A stretch of DNA of 64,000 bases, from assembly GCA_013396995.1 (NCBI GenBank), contig VWZP01009951.1, forward strand, positions 353,398 to 417,397. The letters run 5' to 3'. The number at the start of each line of letters is the position of its first letter. Position 1 is the stretch's first letter. The position numbers were made by a program, and so were the translations under genes. Under the pieces are notes generated by a model, which did not search any database, was not told the DNA's origin, and saw only the letters and a list, made by a program, of their open reading frames with translations. Of the stretch, positions 27,201 through 40,900 are shown one piece after another. Source of the stretch: Dicaeum eximium. Taxonomy: Eukaryota > Chordata > Aves > Passeriformes > Dicaeidae.

Positions 27201-28009
27201 CTAATTGTTTTTCATTATGTAGACTGGAAAAAAATACTACAACAACTGGGATGAGCACTAAGAAATGGAGGTAACAAATATTCTTCAGGCGCAGTCATTT
27301 GAAACATTACCACTCCACTGAAGATTTGTTTTATCAGAAATTCTGCAGTTATTTTCAGGAGCATCTAACCAGCACTTTAAATGCATTTTTACCAATTTTG
27401 ACAGATTTTTAAATGCTTTTCACTTTCCTTGAAACTTACAGCTTTTCCAGATGGAGAGTTTTCCACTCTGTTTTTATTAACTTACTGGACAGGGACCATA
27501 CGCTGGAATAAAAGTGCCTGAAGTGCAGTAACTTGTACATTAACTCAAAATAAAGCACTCTAATCAAGATTGTCACTGTTTGTCTAAATATGAGTCTGCT
27601 TTAACCTTCTGAAAATAGAAATAAGGTGCTCTTTGTGATTTTAACTTTGTTTCTTTCACATTGCTTCCTTACACACAGGTTGTCTGACACATATCTTTAA
27701 TATCTACACTCATCTTTGGGGTAAATAAAAAAAGGGGGAAAAAAAAAAAGGTCAAATCATGGAATGATTGAACTTGAAAAGCTCCAGAAATATAAGCATC
27801 CATAATGTTAATCTCAGAGAAGAAAAACCTAAAATATCCTTCATTTAACATGCAGACACCCATCATCAAAGAAAACAGCAACACAGATGAAACAGAAGTT
27901 GTTTAGCTGACTTAGTCAAGTATTCTGGTAAAGAACACCTGGAAAAATATTAAGAGCTTTTTTGACAAAGCGTTTTCTTCCAAGGAAGACCCTGCTGGAG
28001 TTTTTAACT

Positions 28010-28330
28010 GAGCCGTGCCGTGGCTGCCGGACAGACAGACCCGCAGCAGCTGACACCCATCTGCACTGACTGCCAGCTCCACCACATGACCGCTGAGCAA
28101 AAAAAACCCTCTGAGAAGCGCCGATTTTGCCCAAAAATGCCACACAGCAGTGCCTGGGCTAATCTTATCAAGCAGAGTCACAAGTATTTCAAGTGTTTTT
28201 GGGCCAGGCCGTTCCCATCCCCGCCGCCTCCCGCCCTCAGTGCTGTGGGCCCGGCAGAGCCAGAGCCCTGCAGATCCCAGCACGGTGCTCTGTGCTGCCG
28301 GCACAGAAACAGCCTGGATGCGGCAAAATT
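28010..28330. promoter_or_regulatory. Small CpG-rich patch in RGL1 intron 2 (possible regulatory element)
   Basis: I count roughly a dozen or more CpGs here, whereas surrounding intronic sequence has almost none. It could be an enhancer, an alternative promoter or an old GC-rich insertion. No matching first exon could be defined. Confidence 0.35.
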
Positions 28331-28449
28331 GTGAATTTGGAGCAGAATTTCCAGCCTAGGAAAGCTCTGTGCCCAGCTGCCAGCACAATAAACAGCTTGC
28401 ATGCGGCAAAACTGTGAATTTGGAGCAGAATTTCCAGCCTGGGAAAGCG
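28294..28449. repeat. 83-bp tandem duplication in RGL1 intron 2
   Basis: The segment beginning GCTGCCGGCACAGA at 28294 is repeated from 28376 with a few substitutions and a one-base indel. The core (CGGCAAAA then TGTGAATTTGGAGCAGAA) occurs at 28321 and 28404. The duplication abuts a CpG-rich patch. Confidence 0.85.
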
Positions 28450-28609
28450 TGGCTGGCAGTGCAAGGTTTGGGTGGCCAGCGGTGGATGTCCTGCAGACAA
28501 AGAGTTTTATCCTACACTGCACTTGGAAATGAAATGAAATAAAATTATGCCAGAGCTCTCCACAGAACTCTCTCCACTTCACTGGCTCTCATTTCCGCAT
28601 TTTGGATAC

Positions 28610-28710
28610 TGTTAAAAAAAACCAACCAAACAAAAAAAACCCACCCATAATCAAACCGAACAAAAAGCAAACAAACACAAACCAACCAACCAACCCACCA
28701 AAACACCCCC
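28610..28710. repeat. A/C-rich low-complexity tract
   Basis: Degenerate AAACCAACC-type sequence without T or G over most of its length. Plain low complexity. Confidence 0.8.
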
Positions 28711-31700
28711 GCAAAACCAGAACTCTGCATACTGACTGCACCAAACTCAGATGCCAAAATAAGTTTATGAACTCTTTCCTTAACTCCGAAAAGGAGGGGG
28801 ATTCCTGGATTTCCAAAGCCCTGCCCTTTTCCTTTCCCTTCTTGCCACATAAATACCCATTCTTGGCAGTGACCCAGAGTTTCCAGGACCAATTAATTCC
28901 ATGATCATGACACAAAAGGCATTCTTGTTTTCTCCTCAGAGCTCACAGCCTGGCTGGTATCTGTCTGAAGAGCTGGCAAACACTCACAAAAGCTGTGGGG
29001 CAGATTTAGAGGGAAAAAGAGAAAAGGAAAAAAGCCTCTTACACAAATGCTGCTGCTCAATTAGAATATTTTCACTCGGACATCTTGCAGCTACTTAAGG
29101 CCATTCTGGGGAAAATAAGAAATAAGAGGCATTCCACGGTGCTGAGCTGTGCATTCGCACACCTTCTGAAGCGATGCAAATTTAGACTTCCTTGGATATA
29201 GGTGAATTTTGTGGGACCAGCTCTACATAATCAAAGCAAAAATCAAAGAAGCCTAATTCACAAATCTCCTCTCCCTGCATGCATCTAAAGGAGTTTTAGC
29301 AAGTGCACTACTAAATTGAATCTTCAAAGAGGTGTAGGTTAAAATGGCATTGTGCAGCTCTTACAACTGTTGGAGCTTATCCAGCCATGGGAACATCGAA
29401 ATTCCTGCTCTGAATTTACCCACTCAGAAGCATCTGTGCAGCGAAGGAACGTAGCTATATTATTCACTGAGAATCAAGTCATCCAGGAGGTTCACTGTGC
29501 ACCATACAAGGTTTATAAAGAAAAAACAAAATCACCTGAACAGCTTCAGATCTCCATCTCTACCTTGTATGACTTATGCACTTACCTTCTCCTTGCTTCC
29601 TATCTACAAAAAGTTCCCTCTCATCCTGCCTCTCACCTCTCGTGCTAGAAAGACTTTTAACAAAACCAATACAAGGCCTCTCACCCTATCCTCTCGTCAT
29701 TGAGTTAACTGAACCTGAATCATCAGATTATTGATGCTTCTTTTTTGTTTGTCGTGTTTCACACATCTGCAGTTCACCACAACCCTGTTCCCTCTTAGGC
29801 ATGCCAGAGATGTATTATTTTCATAACTTGTATTATGAAATATTCCTTGTGGTGATTCTGACTGGACACTGCAGCTTAGCAAGTTCCTAATTTAAAACTG
29901 AAAAGCAAGAAAAAGAAACCAGTAAGTCAGGTAAGACTATTAGTCATGTGCATCTTACATTGTTAGAGGAATATCTGTCATCAAATGACATTTACTACAA
30001 ACACTCTTATAATCCAGTAAATAAAGGTGTCCTGTACTAAATGTCTTCCCAAATCCCTTCTGTATTACAAGAAAATTATTAGTAAAACTCAGTATCCTCC
30101 TCTCTTCAGTGCCCAGAAACCCAAGATGTCCATCTCCAAACCAAGCAGTATATAAATATTCAAAATAATAAACAGCTAAGTGAGCAGAGCACCAGGATGA
30201 AGGCAAGGAAATGGGTTTTAGTGCCCATTTTGGCAGTACTATCAGCTCATTTCCTAAAATATTTTGACTTCTGGAGCCAAAGAAGTGTTACACAGTGTCT
30301 CCCTAAGAGAAGAGCTCTACAAAGTCTCCCAGGACTTGCATAAAGCAAATTCTGTATTTACAGACAGTATTTCTAAGCTGCCTTGATGTTTAAAATAACA
30401 ACTCTATGCCTACCCTAAGAAATTCTAGAGGAAAGCTATTATTTAAATGTTTGTGAAACAGTAGTCAGCAAAGCCCTTTGCCACGTTTCTTTCATGAGAA
30501 ATGCTGAAATACACTGTCATTTTTTAATAAATAACAAGCCTAGCAAAAAGAGGGGATGACTGATATTACCAACATCACAGCCAGACAGATTTCATATGGT
30601 ATCATGATTTTTGACTACCAACAGAACACTTGTCCTGTGACAAGTCACACTATTTTTTATCTCCTTCCAAAAATGTAATTTAAATTAATTGTGGAGCTCA
30701 TCATCACTTTTTGCTCAGTCAGTAGAAACAAAGAAGGCCCTGTATGAGGCACCAGGCAGCAGTGCTAAATTCAAAATGGATTTAAGGATGCCACAAGTGA
30801 TAATTCTGTTGCATAATAGTAGCACAAATGCATATTACATAACCCAAAATGCTTTTATTCATCCTAATTGTATTGTTGGCTTTCCTTTCACACTGTAAAG
30901 CTTGCTCAAGCAGTACACAGAAATTAAATTTATACCGAGTCAGGAAATCAGTGCCAACTGCCACTGTAGCCAGTGTAAACAACAAGGCAAGAGTGATAAA
31001 TTACTAATAGTGTGAATAGCTGGAAATTAAACCTGTAGGTGAGGGGAGATGAAATGCCTTCTGACAGAGGAGAAAATACTTAGCAGAAGACTGATTCATA
31101 TTTTAAAGTAAACTGATCTTGGAACAAGGTATTTCTGTAGAACAACAAATACCCAAGAAATGCTGTTATATGTCTCATAGTAATTACTGTGAGTAATCTC
31201 TACTGCCAAATTTTTCTAAGCTTTTAAGCAGAAATATGTTAGGAGTCAGTAACCACTTTTATGACCATAGCATGAAAACTGCCTTATAAATTTCATTTCC
31301 ATGGCTGTGCTTTTTTACTACCCTTTGTTTTGAAACTGAGAGGCCTCTTCAGGGCGGGGTCTGAGTGGAAAAAGCAGTAATAGGAAGCTAAAGTTTCCTA
31401 ATATTAAGTGTTACCAGGTTGAATATTTATTTACGTGCTGAAAGAGTCCAAAAATATTAACTCAATCATTAGTCCAGGCCAAACTGCATTTTCACTATAT
31501 TATCTAGACATCACAAGGGATGAAGTATGGTATCTCCTGGTGTTCTTCTCCTGCACACACATCCCCTGTAGAGCCAGGGAGTGTCTGCAAGAGATGGCAA
31601 CATCCTCGTCTCAGCCGTACAGGTATTTTCTCTATGAGAAATTCTGCATTTCACTGCACCAACAGAAGTGTGTGACAACTGAACTACCACAAACCTAGAC

Positions 31701-34700
31701 AAATTTTTGCATTCTCCTAACTACAGCACCAGTTGTGAACCCTCCTCTTCTGCTCCAGCACAAACAGTGCGAGCTGGCCCCGAACCCTCTGCAGATATTT
31801 GTGTTTTGGTTTAAGAATGCTGCGTTGCACTTGGACTGAAATCTTTAGGCAATGGACATAAATCAAAACACATAATTATGTGGAACTATTGAGTCAGAAT
31901 GCAAAGTAAGTATAGCTTACAAGTAGGGAGGAGAAGAAAAAAATGCCAGATAAATCTGAAGTTGTCCACATTGGTTTGATTTTTCTTCTTTTTTGAGGGG
32001 TTTGTTGTTTAACTACCCACCACGAGTTAATAGAGCACCTCTGCTCTTCCCTGTCCTGTTCTCCCTGACCACCTGATGTTTTCCTGAACAAAGTGCCTGT
32101 TTTTGCAGGAAGAATGCAAGCCTCATGCTTTAAGTAAGTGTGCAAGAGTTCATTCACATTTTCTCTGCTCCAGAGGGCCAGGAGCCTGGAGCAGGGCCAG
32201 AATCAATCCGAAGCACTCCACGGAAGGAATGCAAAGCCTAAGATCTGCCTTCCAAGTCAAACACGTTGCTGTTGCTCATGGGGCATTTCCAAAAGCAGCA
32301 CAATGGCTGCCATCTCCAAACCAAAGACACCAGCCCTGCCTTCAAGGGTTTCTACTCTGAGAAACACAAAATGCATCAGAAGTACAGCCAGAGATTACTA
32401 CAAACCAAGCAAACAAAAGCAGAGGTAGATCTTCATAATAATTTTCATGCTGTATTTGTATGGAATATTAAAACCTGGTTTCAAATGCACCTCAGGAGCA
32501 TTCACTTAATTAATCTCTTTTGCACTGAAGACAACAGCTAATCTAGATGAGTGTACTGACTTGTTTGCATCCGAACACCAACACATCTCTGAAATGTTAT
32601 GAACCTCATCTGACAAGTTCTATCCACAGGAATCCTCTAAACAACTGAAGGACATTCTGTGCTTAATTTGAGTCAAAACAAAAACTCCATTTACTCGATA
32701 CATGCAAGCTTGTGTGGGGCATAAACTATATTTAGGAGGGAATAAAACCCTAGCTAGCTCTAATGTGATGGTCTATTTCTGCTTTAGGATTTATAGATAC
32801 TAACAAGGAGCCACTGGGATCTGGCACTCTAATGAGATCTACCACAAGTCTCCAGTTTGAAGCTCAAGGGCTATCTCAAAGCATTCAGTCATTCCATATT
32901 GTTCAATCATTCTGAGATATTTCAATGGAAAATGCCACTTAGTAATAAACACATGTTGTTTTTCTTGCAGAGAGCCCATGGACTCCCCAGGAAGGAAGAA
33001 ACAGCTACTGACTGGAATAAAGGTTGAGTCTCCATAGGGAGAAAGGCAGTACAAAGCAGGTGAAGGGGTGGGAGGGGAAAAGAAAATGATCCTTTAAACT
33101 GCTTTCAAACCAAAAAAAGGTGGGAAGAATGTAAGAGAAAAAATGGCTGAAATACACTATAATAACAGGATTACTCCACAAAAGCACTTGAGATGCCTAC
33201 ACCTCCTTAGTGCCTTTGTGGCCCAGGGGCAGCACTGGTGGCTGCTGTCACAGCCACGTGTGGGACAGCCATGGAGGTGGCACAGAGGAAGAAGTCAGAA
33301 CTCCATCAGTCTGCCACCCAGAAGAGCAAAAGGTTAGTGAATGTCACCATGCAAAGTGGCACAAAGCTTCACACTTGATGTGGAGCTGCCAAAATCTCAT
33401 TTTGATTGTCAAAGCTGCTGAAGGCAAGCTACACTCTGATGTGCAACAGGTGGCTTATGCAACTAAAGAGAGATAAATGTGAGAGGCCAGGAAAAAGATC
33501 TGCTGAAGTCCTACCCTCAGAAGTCCTGCGGTGGCACACAGATCTGAGAAAAGACCTGAAGGGTTACAGCAGGTGGAACATTACAGATTTCAGCACAATG
33601 CTTGGAAGTGACAACAAAAAGAAAACAAAATAAAGGCCGAGGAGCTCACATGTAGAGCACCCTATTCTGCTCAAGCTGCCTCATTTTAAAAGGAGCTATT
33701 GTGAAGCTGAATGGGGTAAAGCAAAGGGCAACCCACACAATTCCTACTTCTGCAGAGTCTAAAACTGCACAGATGCAAACTTTTGCTTTACACACATAGA
33801 AAAGAGCAAGATCTGAGCACCCAGAGTTCTCCTTAACCTGGAGGAGGTTGCAGGGCTGCTGGAAAACTAGCCCACACCAAACTCCTGTACCATGTGGCAA
33901 CATGGCCCTGACACCATTAAAGTTCTTGTGATTCTTTTGGCAAGTACCTGTGTTCAATCTCACTCTCCCTCATTAAACATTTGCTGCAAAAAAATTGAAA
34001 CCAGAACTTTATAAACAGCCACATATAATACCTGTAATTTTAAACTAAGCTAGAGGTTTTCCTTCCTCTAACAATGGCCAGATGCTATAGAAAAAGGTGA
34101 AGAAGTAACACCCATAACATTCAGAATAACAAGTCTAAAGGAAGAAACTCTTCTCAGCTGCAGGAGATGTTTGTTTTATCCCTAAATCATAAAAATTAAT
34201 GTCTTGTGCTTTGAATCTCATGCATTTGTTCTCATTATTTATATATATGTTCAATCCTTTCTGAATCCTCCAGGACTTGGTTAGACTCTATTACTTCTGC
34301 CAGCAGCCAAGTCCCTTCGGGTTAATTACACACAATGTAAAATGACTAATTTCTTTCCCCCCTTGCTTTCAAAACCACCCTGGAGATAACAGGTCCCTTC
34401 TCCACTCACTGTTTTGAAGGCTCTTCCTACATCCTCCTATTCATTGCCAGAACAGAGCCTCAGTCCTGTGAGGATTTATTGTTAAACTTGCACATCAACC
34501 TCAGTTGCACCAAGACACAATTATAACAGTCCTCAACTTTTTGGTGTCTCCAAACCCCTTTCCACCTGTGGATCCTCTTTCTAGTTCTCCTACCTTTGAG
34601 AGGAAGGAACAAGCACCAGGAAGGAGTGAGGAGTTACTGTCATCTCCCTAACAGTATTTTCTAAGCTTCACTTCACTCCTCCCTTCCCGGCTCTAACTTA

Positions 34701-37700
34701 ATATTTGAGCTTCCTTTCACAACGGCTGTTGCATGGGGGCAAATGGTTCCACAGAACTCTGGACTCTCAGAAGTCCAGGTCTTCTCTCCAGGTGGTTTTG
34801 ATCAATTAACTTCTGGTCCTAAATTGTTTCCATGTGCTGCCGTGCCTTGCTAAGCAGCTGCTCCTCGCTGCATGTGTCACATGTGAAGAAGATATCCATG
34901 TGATAACACTATGAAGCCACTAAATAAATATTACCATGCAGCTCTGACAGCTAATCCATCTCCCCCGACCTTTTTTAATGGTCCAAACCCTTCAGCAGCC
35001 TCAAAACCCCAGCTTTTTTGAAGTCACATTGTCCCAGAAACACTTTTTCCCCATCTCTTTCCCACCTCCCCGATGAAAGGGGAATCTCCCAAACCCAGGC
35101 CACAGCACTGAAGCTGAATTTTAATCCCTACCCAAATCCTACTTTTGTGCTGTGTTACATTACAACATCCAACACAGTCTGGAGAAAATCTGCAGCCATG
35201 CTTTGAAAGTTATTTGGGTGAAAGGTGCTGTAAGAATGCAAGACCATTATCACTTCACTTGGATATGTTTCTGCTTTCCTTGCAGTCCCTAAATTGTCAC
35301 CTATTGGTGGCATGGTGCTAAACTGAACTACAGTATTCAGGCATTAGCATAAGTTCAGTTTGGTGCAAGGTAAAAGGATTTCCATAAGCAATAAATGGAT
35401 TTCCATGTCCAAAACACAGAATTCCTTACCATGGCTTTAAAACTTTAATTAAAAAAACCAAAGAAAAAAACGAAAATGAAACACACATCCTCATACATCA
35501 ATAAAATTCTTATTTCATAAGGTTAAGTAAAAACTTAACATAGACTCTATAGTTGTGACACCTGCCCAGAGACAGCTGCTGATGAGCTTCTCAACCCTTC
35601 AGGAATGAGGTTCCAATTCCCTTTAGGAGTCATCTTTTACAATTTCTGATACTACTTTAATTTGGTATTAACAGTAAGACATCACACACCTTTTGCCCCT
35701 GCTTTACAAGACATGACAGTGACTACACAAAGACAAGGAAGAGCAGGATCCACACCAAGTTAGCATTTATTTACCCCTGTTACACAAAATATCCCCGTTT
35801 TCTCCAAGGGGCTAAGCCATGATCTGACTGCTCTGTGCTGGTTTCTTCACACAGGTGTACCCCCTTACAGTGCTAAAGGAAATCATGTATTTAAAAAACA
35901 GCAGTAGTAAAAGATGCAAGTTCAAAGCGTGCATTTACACACATTTTTAATTAGCTTTACCAAGGTTAAATTTAAATCCAAGTGTGACTAACGTACTTGA
36001 AATGCTTCAGCCTGTTCCTTAAATGAAGGCATCAAAACCCTAACAGTGAAACTAATGGTTTCTCCAGGGCTGTTCTCTGTACAACATCTCAGTCCAGCTC
36101 ATGTGCTGCATCTCACAGGCTTTCCGATGACACATAGCCACATTCCTTGCCAACTCTTCCTTAACCCAACAAGTGACCTACATCTAGCATTCAGAAAGAA
36201 AGTGCCAGTTCCTTTGCAGAGCAAGCAAAATTTTGGGGTTATTCCTTTCACTTACTGCATCTCAAAATAGCAAGCAAGATAACATTCAGTGATGTCAGCA
36301 GCAAGACAGTTAAGGCACTGAAATTTAGGGAGAACCTGTAGCATCCAAGCAGCACAGTTCAGAAAAACAGTCATCCTGGCTGTCAGAGGAATTCCCAGGG
36401 GAAAGCAATTACAGCACAGGATGTCATTCTAACCCTGCATGTCACAGGTAAATGCCAAGGGCAAGTTTTGTCCATGAGCAGGCAGGCTGGGGATATCCAA
36501 AATGCGGATACACACAACCAGTGCGGCAACAGAACAGTCTCCAGCAGCTTTACTTCAGAGGCTCCCTTAACTCTTGTTATTCCAGTCAATATAAGAATCA
36601 CTAGCAAGAGGTGCCTCTGCACAGCCCCAGGAAGGGAGGCTGTCCCTGTCTCTCCCTAGCTCCTCAAGGCCGTGCCAGGGTATCCCAGCCCCAACTCAGC
36701 CTTCACAACACCACAGGATTAAAGCACTGCCACCCTGTCACGCTTTGGCAGCCTGGAGTGGGAGGTTTGACACTCAGCTGAGAGCATAACACCCTGCTAC
36801 AAAGCCAGTCACCCTTCTAATTATGCATTTTGGATTTGGAACTGGGAAAGTAATGGACAGTAATCTTTCAGGCTTCCTTTTAAAAACTCTTAATAGGCTC
36901 AGTTTCCATTTTTGAGTGTCTGTTGCACACACAGGCCCTATTAAGCAGCCAATGACTGTATCCAAGACTGCTACTTAGGATATCCCTGGAGCCTGAACCA
37001 GGAAGCAAGGACAAAAATATTCCATGAGAAGTCATTAATAAGGGCTATGAATGGTACCATGGCACTATTATGCCCACAACTGAAGGAAGGACAGGAGGAA
37101 AGATCCTACTCCAAACCAAAACACAAGCTGAGTGAGATGCCAAAGCTTTCTTTTGGATAACTGAGTACATGTCTACAGGTAAAATCATTCAGTTCCCTCA
37201 GAAGACACTACTTTGTGGGTCTCCAGCATCTTCCACAAGCAAAACCAAGGTGAGCACAGGCCATCCTTCCCCCTTCTCCAAGACAGTTTCTGTAGGAAAC
37301 CTGTCAGCTCCTTGGGAGCTCCTTTTCTGCTTCTGCCAAATATACAGCCAGAACTACACCCTGGCCTTGGTCTGGGCAGTCAGGACAGGCTGAGGGAGCC
37401 TGATTTAGCAGAGGGAGTCTGCTTTAGCCAAAAGCAACCAACACATGCTCTAAATCAAGAGACAAAACAGCAAGCTGCAGCAAGGACAGTAATCAGCCAA
37501 ACCCTTGCCTGCTGCTTCCACAGGAAACTACACTTGACCAGAACATCTGGGATCTAAGAGTAAGATGAAAAAGAAATCACAGAGCTGGCTCAGAAGGGCA
37601 TGTGGGAGGGCAGGAGCAGGCTCAGAGAAAATGTGAGGTTTTGCTTCTTCCTAAATGTTCATGATTCCAGGCATCACTTAAATCTCAACCCATAGTTAGG

Positions 37701-37946
37701 TGGTCTGTGCTGGAAAGAAAGAAATCCAGACTTAAGCTTCTTTTCTGACACATTGATCAAGTCAGAGAGATGGTTGTGTCCCAGGTGGCAATTGGGATAC
37801 AGACTAGTTAGCCACAAGTTTTTGCAATGTTTTTCTGTCTGAACTTTCCAGCAGAAACTTCCTGCCAATGTATGTGACTGTGAAAGTGTTTAGAAGACAA
37901 ACTTGTGGTTACATGCAGATTTCAGTGCAAGGCAATCACTCACACT

Positions 37947-37990
37947 AAATAATAATAAAAAATAAATAAATAATTTTAAATTTTTTTTTC
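37947..37990. repeat. (AAT)n/(AAAT)n microsatellite
   Basis: AATAATAAAAAATAAATAAATAA followed by T-rich sequence, in RGL1 intron 2. Confidence 0.85.
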
Positions 37991-40900
37991 TAAAACACCA
38001 CAAAATTCCCAGAAAAGTGAATTACCAAATAATAGCAGTGCTAAGAAAACACAGAAAAATAGTAAGTGACAGATTTCCTACTTTTCAGCTTTTCCCTCTT
38101 TTAGCATTTTAAGGTACTGAAAAGCACCCTTCTAACAGCAGTTCACTGACAATTTTGGAAGAACATGTTCTGCTACACACTCAGCATTCTAGTATTAAAG
38201 ACACTTTAAGACAAGCTATATTTTGCATCCATCTCTGCCTGAACAAACCCCAAAGCCAGAAGTTCAGCTGTAGCCAAAAAAGAAAGCAAAAAGTAAAACC
38301 CAAGTTTCTAAAATCTCCTCGAGATGTGTAATCCATGCCTAATGAAGCCAGGCAGCCAGGCCATAGGTGAGCAGACTGTTTACCTGTTATTTGGGTATTT
38401 AAGACTCAAAGGAAGAAGAGTCCTTGTCACCCATCAGCAAAGTAAGAAACTTGCTGGCGAGGATGGACTCGGAAAGCTCAGCAATCATTTTCAGGTGGGA
38501 GAATCAGCACCGAGGCTTGGGGAACTCCAGTTCCTGGCTGCATTTCCTGTGACCTGCCCCACTAAATACTCACACATTGTAGGTCTCTTCCTCACTCCTT
38601 CCCAGATGAAGGACTCTGATGGGAAAGACATTTGCAGGTATTCAGGGGCCCCTCCTGTTTGAGCGAATGAGGAATGGCTCATTCCTCAGCATTCCCTCCT
38701 GTCCCAGGGCTGGTGACCCCTCCCTGACTCCGGCAAGGACGAGATAAAGCACCCAGCTGCTCCACAGGGGGCTCGACAATAGTCACTTCACAGCATTTCA
38801 AACCTCGTTTGCTTTCATTTTAGTGATCTCGCCCACCCGCCCACACCACACCCATGCCTCTATTCTTCTGCACCACTCTCCCTCCATCTCTCCACCTTCT
38901 CTACCCGCTGCTTTTCCCCTTCTCTTCGCCTGTTCATTGTTTCCCTTAGATCCCCGGTTGGAGTTCATCTCCCCACGCCGTTCGCACTGTCAGCATCTTG
39001 CTCCTGGCCACAGAAGTTCAGGTATTTAGCGGCTGATCTACTTTCACATGCACTGTTTGGCTGCTCTTACCTACCTCTGGCTACAGTAGGACTGAGCTCG
39101 CCTGTGTGTCATTGCAGGGGTACCTGCAATGGGCTGTCAGTTCAACCCCAAAGCCCCCCCCGAACGTTTGTTTCTTATGCTTTGGTGCCTTCTCTTCACA
39201 GACAATAGCACCATCCTCTTTGACATCCAGCCTCCCTACGGGGTGCATTCACAGCCTCAGAGGGAAGCTGAATCCCATTTTTCAGGTTCTTTCTGAAAAT
39301 AAAATTTTAAAACACAATATTCTCTTTCTAACCACATCATTCAAATTCCTTGCTGTGCTCCCAAACCTTCCCTTCCAGTTACCAATATGCCTTTTTCTCT
39401 AGCCTGACACAATGCCATTCAAACTGATGATGACTGTCCACCCCAAATTCTCCTCATCCCCTCTTCTCAGTGTGTGCCACCCGTATGTACAAATCTCTAC
39501 TCCTCCGTCCTTTTCTCTCATTAAGATGTCAGGCCATGTATCTCAGCTTCCATGGCTTCTGTAGCTTGTTCCTCTCTCTCCAGGATCCTGGAGACACCAA
39601 AACCCACTTTGTTTTCCAAAAAAATGAATTCATGCTTTCTCTGGTTGAATCCATTGTGTTTGGGAGGGATTCTCTCTCAATATTTCTAGGAAGTACACTT
39701 GACTTTTGAAGCTTTGATACCAATCAACAGCCAAGATATATGTACAGACAATCCTCTTTAAATATCGCATCTGCACATTCTTTTAAGTCAAAACAGTGCT
39801 TTTGTGCAGCATCTCTCACAATACTGAGCTCCCACTAGAGGTTTTAATATTCCCTAATACTCTAGTGCTTAAAGTCTTAAGCTTCACTAATATTTAGTGA
39901 CTAAGTATGTGGTGACAAAAGCAGTGGCTGTTATTGGCATCCTTTGATGTCTAATATTAAATTTAAAGCTAAGAAATTCAGTGATTATCCAAAAGCTTCA
40001 CACTTCTAGGAGTTTCAGAACTGCTGATGCCTGCTTAAGTGGCAGCCTGCTTCTCTTTTACTTTTGTTAGTTGTAGAAGTTTGAAACACAAGAAAGACAT
40101 TTCTGTATTTCAGTAGGCAAGTGTTTCTGGTGCTTCAGTTGGAATCTTAGGATTTGCCTTTAAACAATCCATTCTCTCATCACAGGGCCAACCATTCTGT
40201 GACCCTGGATGGGTTCTTAGGATGGAGAATTTTCAGGAAGGTTTATTAGACTCGACCTGCCACAACAAGCCAGGAGAAGCTCAGTGCTTCAGAAGGGGTC
40301 ACATTGCTAAGTGGACTTTTACAGGACACAAACTGACACTGAGAAAAAGTTTCTAAAAAAGTAAATGCAGGCATGCATATGATCGATAAGTGAGTTACTA
40401 TGTTTGTTACTGTGAAGGCTCAATACTTGCTGATGTACAAATAAGGTTGTTGACCTTGAGTCTTCAACCTAAGCTGGACTTAGAGTACCATCAAAAAAAT
40501 TAAGACCAACATTGCTAAATCCAACACCTTATTAATTTAGTGCTAATGAGTTTCAAAGCATAGAAAAAAAATCATAAACCCTTATGAACTCCAGATTAGA
40601 AAAAAGTCACCTGATGAGAGTTCTAAAAGAGACAATTTGGCTTTTCACAGCCAAACTGCTGGGGGCAGGGATGGCTCTTCATAAATAATGCTCTGGCTTA
40701 GAGGCTGTTTATTGATTTCAGAACCACAAAAAAAGCCATTAATAAAACAAGATCACAAGAAGAGCTCAAAATACTTTATGTTCTGAAGAGCTTAAGGGAA
40801 ACAAACAGCCCATATGTTCCAAAATATTTTAAAATAACATACGTAAGATTTGGGTTTTTTGCTCATGAAAGAAGCCAGACTGGAAGCCGAAGTCACAGAT

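Noticed and set aside
27755..27800. A further CR1 tail in intron 2 (CATGGAATGATTGAACTTG)
   Set aside because: The resemblance to a CR1 terminus is short and weak, and no adjoining CR1 body follows.
27912..28304. 130-codon minus-strand ORF across the CpG-rich patch as an alternative RGL1 first exon
   Set aside because: It does not resemble any RGL1 N-terminus, and no donor in a suitable phase could be linked to exon 3 with confidence.
40180..40215. A CR1 terminus near CCAACCATTCTGTGAC
   Set aside because: Only about 16 bases match and neither flank continues as CR1; this can be coincidence.
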